This document shows positions 6,579-14,554 of a stretch of 21,132 nt of DNA, piece after piece. A program made the translations under genes and the position numbers. The stretch is from a virus: IMG/VR virus record IMGVR_UViG_3300046028_002158, positions 1-21,132 of that record. One strand, 5' to 3'. The notes under the pieces are model-generated. The model saw only the letters and a program-made list of their open reading frames with translations. It was not told the origin of the DNA and did no database searches. Each line of letters begins with the position of its first letter. The stretch's first letter is position 1.

Positions 6579-7021
6579 TAATTTGGTACGCCAATAATAA
6601 TTAGATGAACGTTAACTGCTAACTCTCCAGTTGTATTAAACCTTACAGTTCCTTTAATTCCAGATGTTGTAGGAGGTTCTAAAACAACTGTAACATTTTT
6701 ACCAGCAACAGTATTATTAACGTTGATGGCTGTTGCAGTTACAATTGGAGCATACTTAAACTCTCCAGCAAAAGGATATGTAAACTCTTTTTCTTCTCCA
6801 GCGGTCTTTGTTCCACTGGAAACAACAGTTGCAATACCACCAATAACTCTAGCCTCACTACCCTTAATATTTTGCTTACCCGCATTTGGAGTATCAATAG
6901 ATGTATACTTATATGTTGATGGTGATATTGCATTAGATAACTCATTAACTACCTGGGCTAATTGAGAAATATAAGTCACATCTAATGGTTGCCCACGCTC
7001 AGGTAAAGGAATTTTTGCCAT
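6578..7021 (-). CDS. Minor virion protein, probably tail-associated
   Basis: A 147-residue protein. The first 35 residues (MAKIPLPERGQPLDV, then a helix around QLAQVVNELSNAIS) look like a short attachment or trimerisation segment. The rest is beta-rich with Gly, Thr and Val, and ends in strands NVHLIIIGVPN. This plan, a helical anchor followed by a beta domain, is usual for small tail-tip or fibre proteins, and I recall similar N-termini in tailed phages from aquatic metagenomes. It closes the tail module. The ATG has no Shine-Dalgarno but follows an extended -10 sequence by 6 nt, so it may be expressed also from its own leaderless transcript. Exact position in the virion is unknown. Confidence 0.7.
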   Translation of the reverse strand: MAKIPLPERGQPLDVTYISQLAQVVNELSNAISPSTYKYTSIDTPNAGKQNIKGSEARVIGGIATVVSSGTKTAGEEKEFTYPFAGEFKYAPIVTATAINVNNTVAGKNVTVVLEPPTTSGIKGTVRFNTTGELAVNVHLIIIGVPN

Positions 7022-7036
7022 AATACTATTATACCA
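7020..7036 (-). promoter_or_regulatory. Candidate leaderless extended -10 promoter before the last tail gene
   Basis: In the 15-nt gap the minus strand reads TGGTATAAT (7036-7028), a perfect extended -10 motif (TGnTATAAT). The ATG at 7021 starts 6 nt later, so a transcript would begin at the start codon. No convincing -35 box is seen. A 13-nt odd palindrome ATAATAGTATTAT (7032-7020) overlaps the -10 box and start codon and could be an operator, though AT-rich palindromes arise easily by chance. Confidence 0.5.
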
Positions 7037-7468
7037 TTAAACCGTTATAGGATCTGAAGTAAAATAAGCATTAGAGGAATAGTAGGTTTTTGGGTATGTA
7101 CTTCTATGCAAAGATACAGACAAAGTAGATACCGATGCTGGAATTAGACTTGAAAATTGATTAACAAGTGTAGTTGCAACATACTTCCATTCGGCAGCGC
7201 CGTATTTAAAATAAATATCATATGATACAACTATCTCATTTTCTGGACTTGCCCAGACCATATTAACAATTCTATTGCTTATTGATACAGAACACTCTAA
7301 ATCTGGCTCGCTTGCTACTTCTAAAGAGTAATACGGAGACCAATGAGAAGTTCTGTTTTTATCTTCAGAAACTATCCTGTATCTTACAGTATAAGATTGT
7401 TCTTTGCCACTAAATGCTGGAAGGTCTTGTTTTTTAATTATTACCTTTTTTACTGTTGGATCTGACAT
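7037..7468 (-). CDS. Fibronectin type III-like tail protein
   Basis: A 143-residue beta-rich protein. YTVRYRIVSEDKNRTSHWSPYYSL (about 26-49) and VVSYDIYFKYGAAEWKYVATT (80-100) resemble Fn3 strands, with the SxWSP element common in phage tail Fn3 domains. There is no signal peptide and no catalytic motif. In siphophages such modules sit on tail tips and may help bind the cell surface. The start shares a TAATG with the stop of the 535-residue gene and has no clear ribosome site, so it is probably translated by coupling. Fn3 assignment is from the strand pattern only; another Ig-like fold would look similar. Confidence 0.65.
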   Translation of the reverse strand: MSDPTVKKVIIKKQDLPAFSGKEQSYTVRYRIVSEDKNRTSHWSPYYSLEVASEPDLECSVSISNRIVNMVWASPENEIVVSYDIYFKYGAAEWKYVATTLVNQFSSLIPASVSTLSVSLHRSTYPKTYYSSNAYFTSDPITV

Positions 7469-9075
7469 TAAAGAACGTCCATTCCAAATCTAAACTCAAT
7501 GTGGTTTGTAGTATTTGCATTCTTAACAATTGTTTCTGAATTAGTATTTTTAATTACAGAGTAACCAGACAAGCCATAGACTGGATTAGAAGAAGTAATG
7601 TTTTCTAGTCTTAGTGCATCTAAGCAAACGTAGTAGTCATCGCTTGGAGATGCAATCTGTACTGTTGGAGACACTGCAGTAGAAGATACTGCTGTTCCTG
7701 CTTTGTTGTACTTTATGGTAGTTGATGTAACTTCTGTAATTTCAAATGTACCGTCAAATCTTCCAGAGTCTCCCAAACCAGCAACAATAATTTTGTCTCC
7801 TACAGCAAAACTATGACTTGCAGAAGTTGTTAAGGTTACAACAGTAGAAGTTGCAGATTTATTACTAACCAATGCAGTGCCTTTTATTACTGTAGCATAA
7901 AACTTTACCGTATCAACAACATTCCAAGTAAAGCCAGTTGTTTTAAGCAAATCTTGCAAAGCAACTGAAGAAACAAAATATCTATTTGTTGCAAAATCAA
8001 CACCTTCGTCTGTTTCTTTTAAAACTACCTGGAGTCTTGCATATTGTGCTCCTGTAGCATTTGCCTCATCTGTGTCTGAAAATTCAATTGCAATTCTTAC
8101 TTCATCTGGTTGAGTTGCTGACTCTCCATCTTTATTTATAACTGAAAATGCAAGTTTAAGTTGATCAGTCGGGGCATTCTTATTAAAATCAATACTTTCT
8201 CCAGTTAAGTGTATGTGAGTTGCTCCTGTTGGAATACCAACTACTCCGTTTGTAAGGGACAGATTGCTCATGTCTCCCCTTATAACCATTACGTTATTTA
8301 AGAATCTGCATCTTTCATACCGTTCAAGTCTGCTTGCTTCAGTAAAGGTTGGATTATCTGCGTTTGTTTTAAATACTTGATTTGTTGTGCTTATAACATT
8401 GTCTGGTGGCGTTGAGCCTGAGTCTAGTCGTGTAGAAATTTGAGCAATTGCAACAGCCCCACTTTCATTGTGATATTCCCACTTGTCTGTTTCATTAAAT
8501 AAATAAATTGTTTTGCTATCATAGGCTCCTGCAGTTGGATTAGCACCTGCAGACCAAACACCTACTTCAGTTATTTCATATCTTTCTGCTGTTGGAAGTT
8601 CTGCAGTAAAAACAATTTTTGACTGACCGTCCTCTGTAACATATCCACGAGAAGTAATAGGCACACGAAACATCTCAAAGTCTAAAGAAGTTTTGTCTGA
8701 AAATTCTACAGAGGCTTTAGCAACTGGAGAAAGTGTTTCTTCAGTTAAGTCTGTACCAGTTAAAGCATACGTAAAAGTTGTTGGTGATGGGACAGAAAGT
8801 ATTGTGTACTTGCCAAGATACACATCGTCTATATTGCTCTTTAATGAGTTTGACACTATGATCTTTTGCCCAACAGATAGCCCATGGGGAGATACCAGAC
8901 CTTCTTTAGAAGTAGTTATTGTGGCTATATTATTAAGAAGCGAAGTCTTTTTAATGTCACACGAAAGTGATAGAAGAGGTTTTGGTCCACAACCAACTGC
9001 AATATGTGAAGCGTAGGCAGGGGCCTGTCCAATAAGATATTTGGCCAAAATATTCTTGCCTGTATTAGTTATCAT
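7468..9075 (-). CDS. Large minor tail protein, possible tail fibre or receptor-binding component
   Basis: A 535-residue beta-rich protein. It opens with a short helix (MITNTGKNILAKYLIGQ) followed by HIAVGCG, an arrangement I associate with tail fibre or base attachment regions. Two similar 60-residue motifs, at about 44-107 and 402-462, share the order HxLSVGQKIIV / HSFAVGDKIIV, a G-(K/T)-(Y/F)-x-I turn and a TTFTYAL / TTIKYNK strand. Residues 115-175 include SRGYVTEDG and the strands YEITEVGVW, as in fibre proteins of tailed phages. No enzyme motif is seen. AGGAG 6 nt before the ATG is a good ribosome site, and the gene begins directly after the stop of the 177-residue gene. A receptor-binding role is inference from position and fold pattern. 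Confidence 0.72.
   Translation of the reverse strand: MITNTGKNILAKYLIGQAPAYASHIAVGCGPKPLLSLSCDIKKTSLLNNIATITTSKEGLVSPHGLSVGQKIIVSNSLKSNIDDVYLGKYTILSVPSPTTFTYALTGTDLTEETLSPVAKASVEFSDKTSLDFEMFRVPITSRGYVTEDGQSKIVFTAELPTAERYEITEVGVWSAGANPTAGAYDSKTIYLFNETDKWEYHNESGAVAIAQISTRLDSGSTPPDNVISTTNQVFKTNADNPTFTEASRLERYERCRFLNNVMVIRGDMSNLSLTNGVVGIPTGATHIHLTGESIDFNKNAPTDQLKLAFSVINKDGESATQPDEVRIAIEFSDTDEANATGAQYARLQVVLKETDEGVDFATNRYFVSSVALQDLLKTTGFTWNVVDTVKFYATVIKGTALVSNKSATSTVVTLTTSASHSFAVGDKIIVAGLGDSGRFDGTFEITEVTSTTIKYNKAGTAVSSTAVSPTVQIASPSDDYYVCLDALRLENITSSNPVYGLSGYSVIKNTNSETIVKNANTTNHIEFRFGMDVL
7690..7872 (-). repeat. Second copy of the duplicated beta motif in the 535-residue tail protein
   Basis: Residues about 402-462 hold HSFAVGDKIIVAG, GTFEITEV and TTIKYNK, matching the copy at residues 44-107. 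About 300 residues of different sequence separate the two. Confidence 0.55.
8755..8946 (-). repeat. First copy of a beta motif duplicated within the 535-residue tail protein
   Basis: Residues about 44-107 encode the motif with HGLSVGQKIIV, GKYTILSV and TTFTYAL. It corresponds in order and spacing to residues 402-462 (DNA 7690-7872). The resemblance is at protein level only; the DNA copies have diverged. Confidence 0.55.
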
Positions 9076-9609
9076 TTATGACTCCTCTCCATATATTGTA
9101 CCATTAAGTGTCTCACCACTGTTTAATATTTCTACATCTACCTGCTCACCAGGCTCAATTGATGAAACATTTATAATAAGATCTCCAGTAGTTTGATCTA
9201 TATACACTATCTCTCCATTTGGACCAGTTCCCTTGTATGGAAGGTATTCTCCATTTGGGGCAGTTCCACTGTATGGAAGTTTATTTTCTAGTCTTATTGA
9301 AAAATTCTTAAAATATGTGTCTGAAGTATTTTCAAGTTTAATAATATTGTTTGGGTTATATTGAAGATATATGTCCTTAAGATTTTTAATAGGGCTATAC
9401 AAAACATCTTGTCCATTAACTATGTCATTTCTTGTAATGTTTATTAATTCTTGTCCCCCAATATTTTCAAAAACTAACTCTATCATTCTGTCTTCACTTA
9501 GAGTTGGATTGCTAAGCGCAATTAGTGGTGGATCTGCAGCCTTTACTGAAGCAGGACCTGTCGATCTAAAAAGGCTTGTAGATTGATTTGCCACTGCATC
9601 TGTTGCCAT
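9076..9609 (-). CDS. Small tail protein with a 12-residue tandem repeat
   Basis: A 177-residue protein of unknown function in the tail module. The first 27 residues are low in hydrophobics (Ser, Ala, Thr), then strands such as MIELVFENI (42-50) and YFKNFSIRLENK (99-110) follow. Residues 111-122 (LPYSGTAPNGEY) and 123-134 (LPYKGTGPNGEI) are a tandem duplication. The last 40 residues form a small beta domain with an acidic end. The plan of N-terminal linker, loop repeat and beta domain fits an accessory tail-tip or collar protein. Its ATG shares a TAATG with the stop of the hub gene, with GAGG just upstream. It may bind the neighbouring fibre; that is inference. Confidence 0.65.
   Translation of the reverse strand: MATDAVANQSTSLFRSTGPASVKAADPPLIALSNPTLSEDRMIELVFENIGGQELINITRNDIVNGQDVLYSPIKNLKDIYLQYNPNNIIKLENTSDTYFKNFSIRLENKLPYSGTAPNGEYLPYKGTGPNGEIVYIDQTTGDLIINVSSIEPGEQVDVEILNSGETLNGTIYGEES
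9212..9283 (-). repeat. Two-copy 36-bp in-frame tandem repeat
   Basis: Units at 9212-9247 and 9248-9283 agree at about 30 of 36 positions and encode LPY(S/K)GT(A/G)PNGE(Y/I). Because the unit is a multiple of three, changes in copy number would keep the frame open. Confidence 0.8.
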
Positions 9610-12600
9610 TAGACTACCTCACTTAAAAACACTGTCATTGATGGTCCACTCTGATTTTTTGAATACTCTATATTGTACACTACAAACCTGCTATCTTTTG
9701 GTGCAACCATATTAATTTCATTATCTACATAATCTAAACTAACTATATCCCCTAATTGAATCATTGGATTTGCAAAAATTTTAACTCCAACTGATTTTCT
9801 TGGTTTCATTATTTTTTTAATAACCCAAGCCATTAAATTTTCTGCTGCGTCGTGCGATTGAATATAGGGAACCTCTAAGGTAAATTCTTTTTTACCGTAG
9901 GACATTCTGCTTAACTTAATATCTTGATAATCTTTTGCAACTTTAAATGGATATGAAACCAAAGAAGATCCAGCCATTTGTGGATCAGCCAAATTGCTAT
10001 TCTTTGAAAAATATTCATCAACTGTTAGATCTTGATTTGACTCCTGTGTAAATGCTATACCCTGTATTCTAAGATAGTTTCCAGATGTTTCATCTAAACT
10101 TAAATTAGTATCTGTAGCATTAAATATCATAAACTCTGCACCGTATGATCCTGCTCTAAATCCAGAAACAGTATATCCTTTTAGTCTATTAAATGTTGGA
10201 GATATTTGTGCATATAGTGCTGGGTATGCCTGATCATATTTAATATTAAAGGTTGCTGCTTCTCTCATAATTGTTCCAAACTCATCAAAGTACATCCTAA
10301 ATGATGGTGGTTCTGCAGAACTTATTCCCGACAGATATGTGTTTTGAATTACACCACTCATTGCGTACTTTTCAAAAGAATTGTTTGCACTAACTTCTGG
10401 ATCTCCAAACACTGAAGAGATTGGCGTATTAATTTTAAAAGCAGTGTTTTGGGAATAGTTATTTCCTAAAGCATATATATTTTCAAACATAACCCTTGAT
10501 GAGCCACGGACAAATAATGCCATATTATTATATACTGGAAGTGGATCTTCATCATCTACTGTTGCAATAAGGTTATTATTTATATATAAAAAGAACCTTC
10601 TTCTTGTTCCAATATCTTGATACTCAACAGATAGATCATAAACCGTTGGAGATTTTTCTGCAGCCATTCGATATTTGCCAGTAAGTGTTCCATCATCAAC
10701 GTTAATACTTGCTAGTCCTTGATACAACTTAATTGGGATAGCAGATGTTCCAGAGGCTTTTACTTTATAAAACATCACATTGCTTACTTCTGTTTTTTTA
10801 GAACTATTTAGTGGTATTGAAGAAAGACCAATAATTTCAAAATAATATCCATTATTTGTTAATGGATTAATCATGACAGCAAGACCACCAGAACCTCCAG
10901 TAACACTTATAGGTTTATCTGGAGTGGTTCCTGAAACTTGATAATATACAGAAGAACCAACGGGTGTTTGTCCTTTATTTTGATCATTTTCAATTTTACC
11001 AATGATTCTTAGCCTTGTTCCAAAGTGCTTAAATTTATTATCTAGTGGTTTATATACATAAGAAATAAAATTAGTTGGAGACTCTGTGGTTGTAAAGGCT
11101 GGACCATTCATAACTAATGCTGAAGACTGGACAGTTCCAGCCTGCGTAGAAAGCATTGCATTTACGTTAGACTCTGAAATATACTTAGATGACAAAAAGT
11201 TTTTAATAATCCCGTTTCTTGATGTTTTTTGAGCAAGCACATTATTTACTCCTGCTGGGCCAACAGTTGTTGTAGGCACTGTTTGATTTAATTCAAACAA
11301 ATATTTTGAATCCATAGTGCAACCACGAACGTTATCGTTGTTAGACCAATATGGATCAATTCCTGCTGTGTGAAAAGCAACTGGTGTTCCAAATTGTCCT
11401 CTACCATGTTTTGCTACTGGTCCATTTTTAAGTTTTGTAATACCAGCAACTTCTTCATAGTTTGGTTCAGCGTATATCCTTACTAAACCTGTTGGATAAA
11501 TTTTTCCATTAAATGGCAATGATGAAAAATATTTGTCATATTCTTGAACGCTATTTATCCAAACATCTCCAGTGCCTGAAACACTATACTGGACTGCATC
11601 AAATTTTATAACTTCTCCATTAGAATAAAAATATCCATTATATCTTGTCATCCAATAAGAAGCCTCACCAAAGTCTATGATGTTATCTATAACCTGATTA
11701 TTTTTTACTGATGGAACATTTAAAGATAGGTTTGAGTTTAATGGTATTGCAGTGAGTAAATATGTTGACTGATTTCCAACTTCTGAATTAACAGACTTTG
11801 TTTTTTCTGATCCTCCAAGTGCCCAAAGAAGAACTGGTTTATATATCCAAACCTTTTCATTGTCTACAAGACTTGCTTGCTTTACTGTTCCTACTGATCT
11901 TTGTATATGCCTTGTAGTGTAAACAATCTTTCCACCATTATATACATCGTTGTTTTGAGATGCTACTTCTAAAATATTTGAAAGTTTGCTGTTTGTTCTT
12001 TCATTTTTAATAACTCCGCTATCAGAAAAATCTGTTGAACCGTACAGAGTTATATCTGTTTGTCTTTGATCTTTTGATGGCATTATGTAATCTTTACTCA
12101 TCATTACAAAGTTATTGTCCTCATCAAAGAACATTGCCGTTTGTGTTGATAGTGCAAGATCTTCTAATACCTGGGCTACACTTTTTTCTGGAGGAATAAA
12201 AAAATAAGGAATAATAATTTCAGATTCGCCTTCGACTCTTTTAAAAATATAATTAGAAAATCCTATTGAATCAAGTAGCAGTGAGACTGCAGAACTAACA
12301 GATGTGTTTGTAAAAAAGATTTGTGGTGCAATCTGTGACTCAAAATAAAAATATAGATCTCTAAGGTCTATAGAAACTTCTTTAGACTGATTATCTAGTT
12401 TTGGAAACCCATCAGAGTACATAGTTTTAATTGGTAGATAGTGCTCAGTTCCAGCAGTGTCTGTAATAACTTCATAGAGTTTAATTTGAATATTTTTAGA
12501 AACATATTTACTAATAATACTTAAACTATTTGAGGGATGAAAGGCATCGTCAAAATCAAATAATGAGATTGATCCTGTTGAAGCAAGAAGTTGTCCTACT

Positions 12601-13892
12601 GGCAATCCACTAACTCCTAAATCAGAAGCGCTTTTATTAACAGAAAATTCTAAAACCCTATCGCTTAAGTCTGACACAAGTCTTGGAGATAGTTCAATTA
12701 GATCAAATGTAGAATCAAACTTGTTCATAGTATCAACGACAATTCTTATTCCAGAAATATACTCAAACTCTTTATATTTTGTTTGATTGTTTAGGATAAA
12801 TGCTGGGGGATTGGTTAAGTCTGTAACAAAATTTGTAAGAGTTCCAACAACAGAATCTTCAAGGCTCCAACCATAAGATGGAGCAAAAGTTTTCCATTGT
12901 CCTTTATACCAAATATAATATGTGCCTAAAGACATGCTGTCAGAAATAACTAAATAAGAATCACCCTCTTGGGCTGTGTCTGGCTTTAATGTTGCTGAGG
13001 ACAACTCTGAAATAAATTTAAATATATTTGAATATGTTTTTGGAATAATTAATCCATAGGAAATTTCAACATATCCGTCAGATCCGATTATTGCCTTACC
13101 ATCTTTTCTTTTATCTCTGTCAGAAAATGATATAGCGTCTACCCAATTGTTATTTTTTAATACCTGAATTTTCCAGTTGTTTGGAGTTGTTTTATTGTTT
13201 TCTCCAAAATATGGATCAGTAAGTCTTTCAGCGGAGTTTGAGAATGTGCCATAGTCTAATTCTCCAATATTTGTTTGCATCTTTACTACTAATCTGTTTG
13301 CTGGAACTTTTTCTTTATATACAACAAATGGCGCTGTATCTTCTATTCTATGTCTTTCGTTAATAGTTTTATTGGCAATTCCATATTCAGTACCGTTTTC
13401 TGTTCTAAAAGAAGTCCAATATTTAAATGGATCATTTTTGTCTGACATATAGTATCTTGGTCTTTTTGCCATATTTATATTTGGATTATGCAGATATCTT
13501 CCATTAAGGTATGTGGCTTTATTAATTCCAGACCTTGGTCTCTGATAACTAAAACAGTCTTCTAAAGAATATAACATCTTCATTTTTTCTTTAATTGGTT
13601 TTAGTGTGGTTGGATCCCCCTCATCATCAAAACCTCCATCAATAACTGTGTCAGCATCAGTTGCTCCAGTGTAATACTTAATTGCCCCAGTTGAATTTCC
13701 TGAATCTAGAGGATCAAAAGTGTTTGGAATTGTTCTATAAACAGAATCTGTTTGTGTTGGACGGTATCTATAGTTTCCCACCATAGAAATGTTTGTTGCA
13801 ATATTCATATTCCATTCAGCAATTACTGAAGATTTTGTTTTAACAGAAGAACTTGTTTCTATATAGTCTAATAATTCTTTGTTTTGAAACAT
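9609..13892 (-). CDS. Tail-tip hub / baseplate-like minor tail protein with lectin-like insertion
   Basis: A 1427-residue multidomain tail protein, the second largest gene here. Residues about 455-600 (IKLYEVITD, KEVSIDLRDL, SVSSAVSLLLDSIGF, VAQVLEDLALSTQTAMFFDEDN) follow the pattern of hub proteins that cap the tail tube (gp27/Tal-like). Residues about 940-1142 look like a concanavalin/LamG-type jelly roll (YDLSVEYQD, RRRFFLYINNNLIATVDD, MALFVRGSSRVMFENIYA), often a sugar-binding fold. The C-terminus (VKIFANPMIQLGDIVSLDY) again resembles tail-hub proteins. No peptidase or hydrolase motif was seen. The frame is open to 13925, but the ATG at 13892 forms a TAATG with the previous stop and has AAGAGG 4 nt upstream, so I chose it. 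The detailed role is inferred. Confidence 0.78.
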   Translation of the reverse strand: MFQNKELLDYIETSSSVKTKSSVIAEWNMNIATNISMVGNYRYRPTQTDSVYRTIPNTFDPLDSGNSTGAIKYYTGATDADTVIDGGFDDEGDPTTLKPIKEKMKMLYSLEDCFSYQRPRSGINKATYLNGRYLHNPNINMAKRPRYYMSDKNDPFKYWTSFRTENGTEYGIANKTINERHRIEDTAPFVVYKEKVPANRLVVKMQTNIGELDYGTFSNSAERLTDPYFGENNKTTPNNWKIQVLKNNNWVDAISFSDRDKRKDGKAIIGSDGYVEISYGLIIPKTYSNIFKFISELSSATLKPDTAQEGDSYLVISDSMSLGTYYIWYKGQWKTFAPSYGWSLEDSVVGTLTNFVTDLTNPPAFILNNQTKYKEFEYISGIRIVVDTMNKFDSTFDLIELSPRLVSDLSDRVLEFSVNKSASDLGVSGLPVGQLLASTGSISLFDFDDAFHPSNSLSIISKYVSKNIQIKLYEVITDTAGTEHYLPIKTMYSDGFPKLDNQSKEVSIDLRDLYFYFESQIAPQIFFTNTSVSSAVSLLLDSIGFSNYIFKRVEGESEIIIPYFFIPPEKSVAQVLEDLALSTQTAMFFDEDNNFVMMSKDYIMPSKDQRQTDITLYGSTDFSDSGVIKNERTNSKLSNILEVASQNNDVYNGGKIVYTTRHIQRSVGTVKQASLVDNEKVWIYKPVLLWALGGSEKTKSVNSEVGNQSTYLLTAIPLNSNLSLNVPSVKNNQVIDNIIDFGEASYWMTRYNGYFYSNGEVIKFDAVQYSVSGTGDVWINSVQEYDKYFSSLPFNGKIYPTGLVRIYAEPNYEEVAGITKLKNGPVAKHGRGQFGTPVAFHTAGIDPYWSNNDNVRGCTMDSKYLFELNQTVPTTTVGPAGVNNVLAQKTSRNGIIKNFLSSKYISESNVNAMLSTQAGTVQSSALVMNGPAFTTTESPTNFISYVYKPLDNKFKHFGTRLRIIGKIENDQNKGQTPVGSSVYYQVSGTTPDKPISVTGGSGGLAVMINPLTNNGYYFEIIGLSSIPLNSSKKTEVSNVMFYKVKASGTSAIPIKLYQGLASINVDDGTLTGKYRMAAEKSPTVYDLSVEYQDIGTRRRFFLYINNNLIATVDDEDPLPVYNNMALFVRGSSRVMFENIYALGNNYSQNTAFKINTPISSVFGDPEVSANNSFEKYAMSGVIQNTYLSGISSAEPPSFRMYFDEFGTIMREAATFNIKYDQAYPALYAQISPTFNRLKGYTVSGFRAGSYGAEFMIFNATDTNLSLDETSGNYLRIQGIAFTQESNQDLTVDEYFSKNSNLADPQMAGSSLVSYPFKVAKDYQDIKLSRMSYGKKEFTLEVPYIQSHDAAENLMAWVIKKIMKPRKSVGVKIFANPMIQLGDIVSLDYVDNEINMVAPKDSRFVVYNIEYSKNQSGPSMTVFLSEVV

Positions 13893-14554
13893 TATGCCTC
13901 TTCCAGTGAAAAAGACACATTCCAAAAATCAAAGTTTAAGCCACTTCTTTTTACAACTGAATAACTAAAATCTGAAAAAAAGACTTCTATAACTTCATTA
14001 TATTTATTAACATTGTTAAACCTATTGTCAGTTGAACTGCCATCTGTGTCTTCAAAATTTGTATACTTATCGTAAGCAAGGTAAACCCAAAATGATCCTT
14101 TGTGGTTATCATACCAATCAAGTAGTTCTACTCCTCCAGCACCACCATCTGTTGTAAATTCCATATCTAAAGAACTAGGCAAACCTCTTTGTCCAGTCAT
14201 TGCTGACTTTCCGCTACTGTTAAAATTTGCTTTTCCACTATAGGCTCTGGATGGCAACATATTCCAAGATGCTGATATATTTAGTTTATCTGCAATATGG
14301 TATGACCTCATACGGCCATTGATCATTCTTTCCCGTTTTTCAATTCTAACGGGTTGAAAATCTATCTCTGACCTATTATCATCAGAAAGGATTAGAAACT
14401 CGCCATTGGTGGCTGTAAAGGCCGTATTGGACCCAATTTCATTGCCTTCTGGAATGTAAAATCCATCAACCTTTGTTCCAGGGTTATCTGCAAATAGCAT
14501 TGCCTGGGGTCTAGAATATTTTTTTCTACCAGACATATAGGTATTGTTTGCCAT
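13892..14554 (-). CDS. Distal-tail-like protein
   Basis: A 220-residue protein directly after the tape-measure gene and before the hub, the place of the distal tail (Dit) protein in siphophages. The sequence is rich in aromatic residues and beta strands: LNISASWNMLP (91-101), GGVELLDWYDNHKGSFWVYLAY (about 140-161), and YNEVIEVFFSDFSYSVVKRSG followed by FDFWNVSFSLEEA at the end. The closing pattern of hydrophobic strands with a DFW core resembles minor tail proteins of actinophages. Start and tape-measure stop share a TAATG, and GGGGGA lies about 10 nt upstream. Position and strand pattern support the call; there is no single diagnostic motif. Confidence 0.65.
   Translation of the reverse strand: MANNTYMSGRKKYSRPQAMLFADNPGTKVDGFYIPEGNEIGSNTAFTATNGEFLILSDDNRSEIDFQPVRIEKRERMINGRMRSYHIADKLNISASWNMLPSRAYSGKANFNSSGKSAMTGQRGLPSSLDMEFTTDGGAGGVELLDWYDNHKGSFWVYLAYDKYTNFEDTDGSSTDNRFNNVNKYNEVIEVFFSDFSYSVVKRSGLNFDFWNVSFSLEEA

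Noticed and set aside
7468-13892. Diversity-generating retroelement acting on tail proteins
   Set aside because: No reverse transcriptase and no template/variable repeat pair were seen in the window.
13893-13925. Longer start for the hub protein
   Set aside because: It would overlap the preceding gene by 34 nt; the ATG at 13892 has a ribosome site and the TAATG arrangement used elsewhere in this genome.
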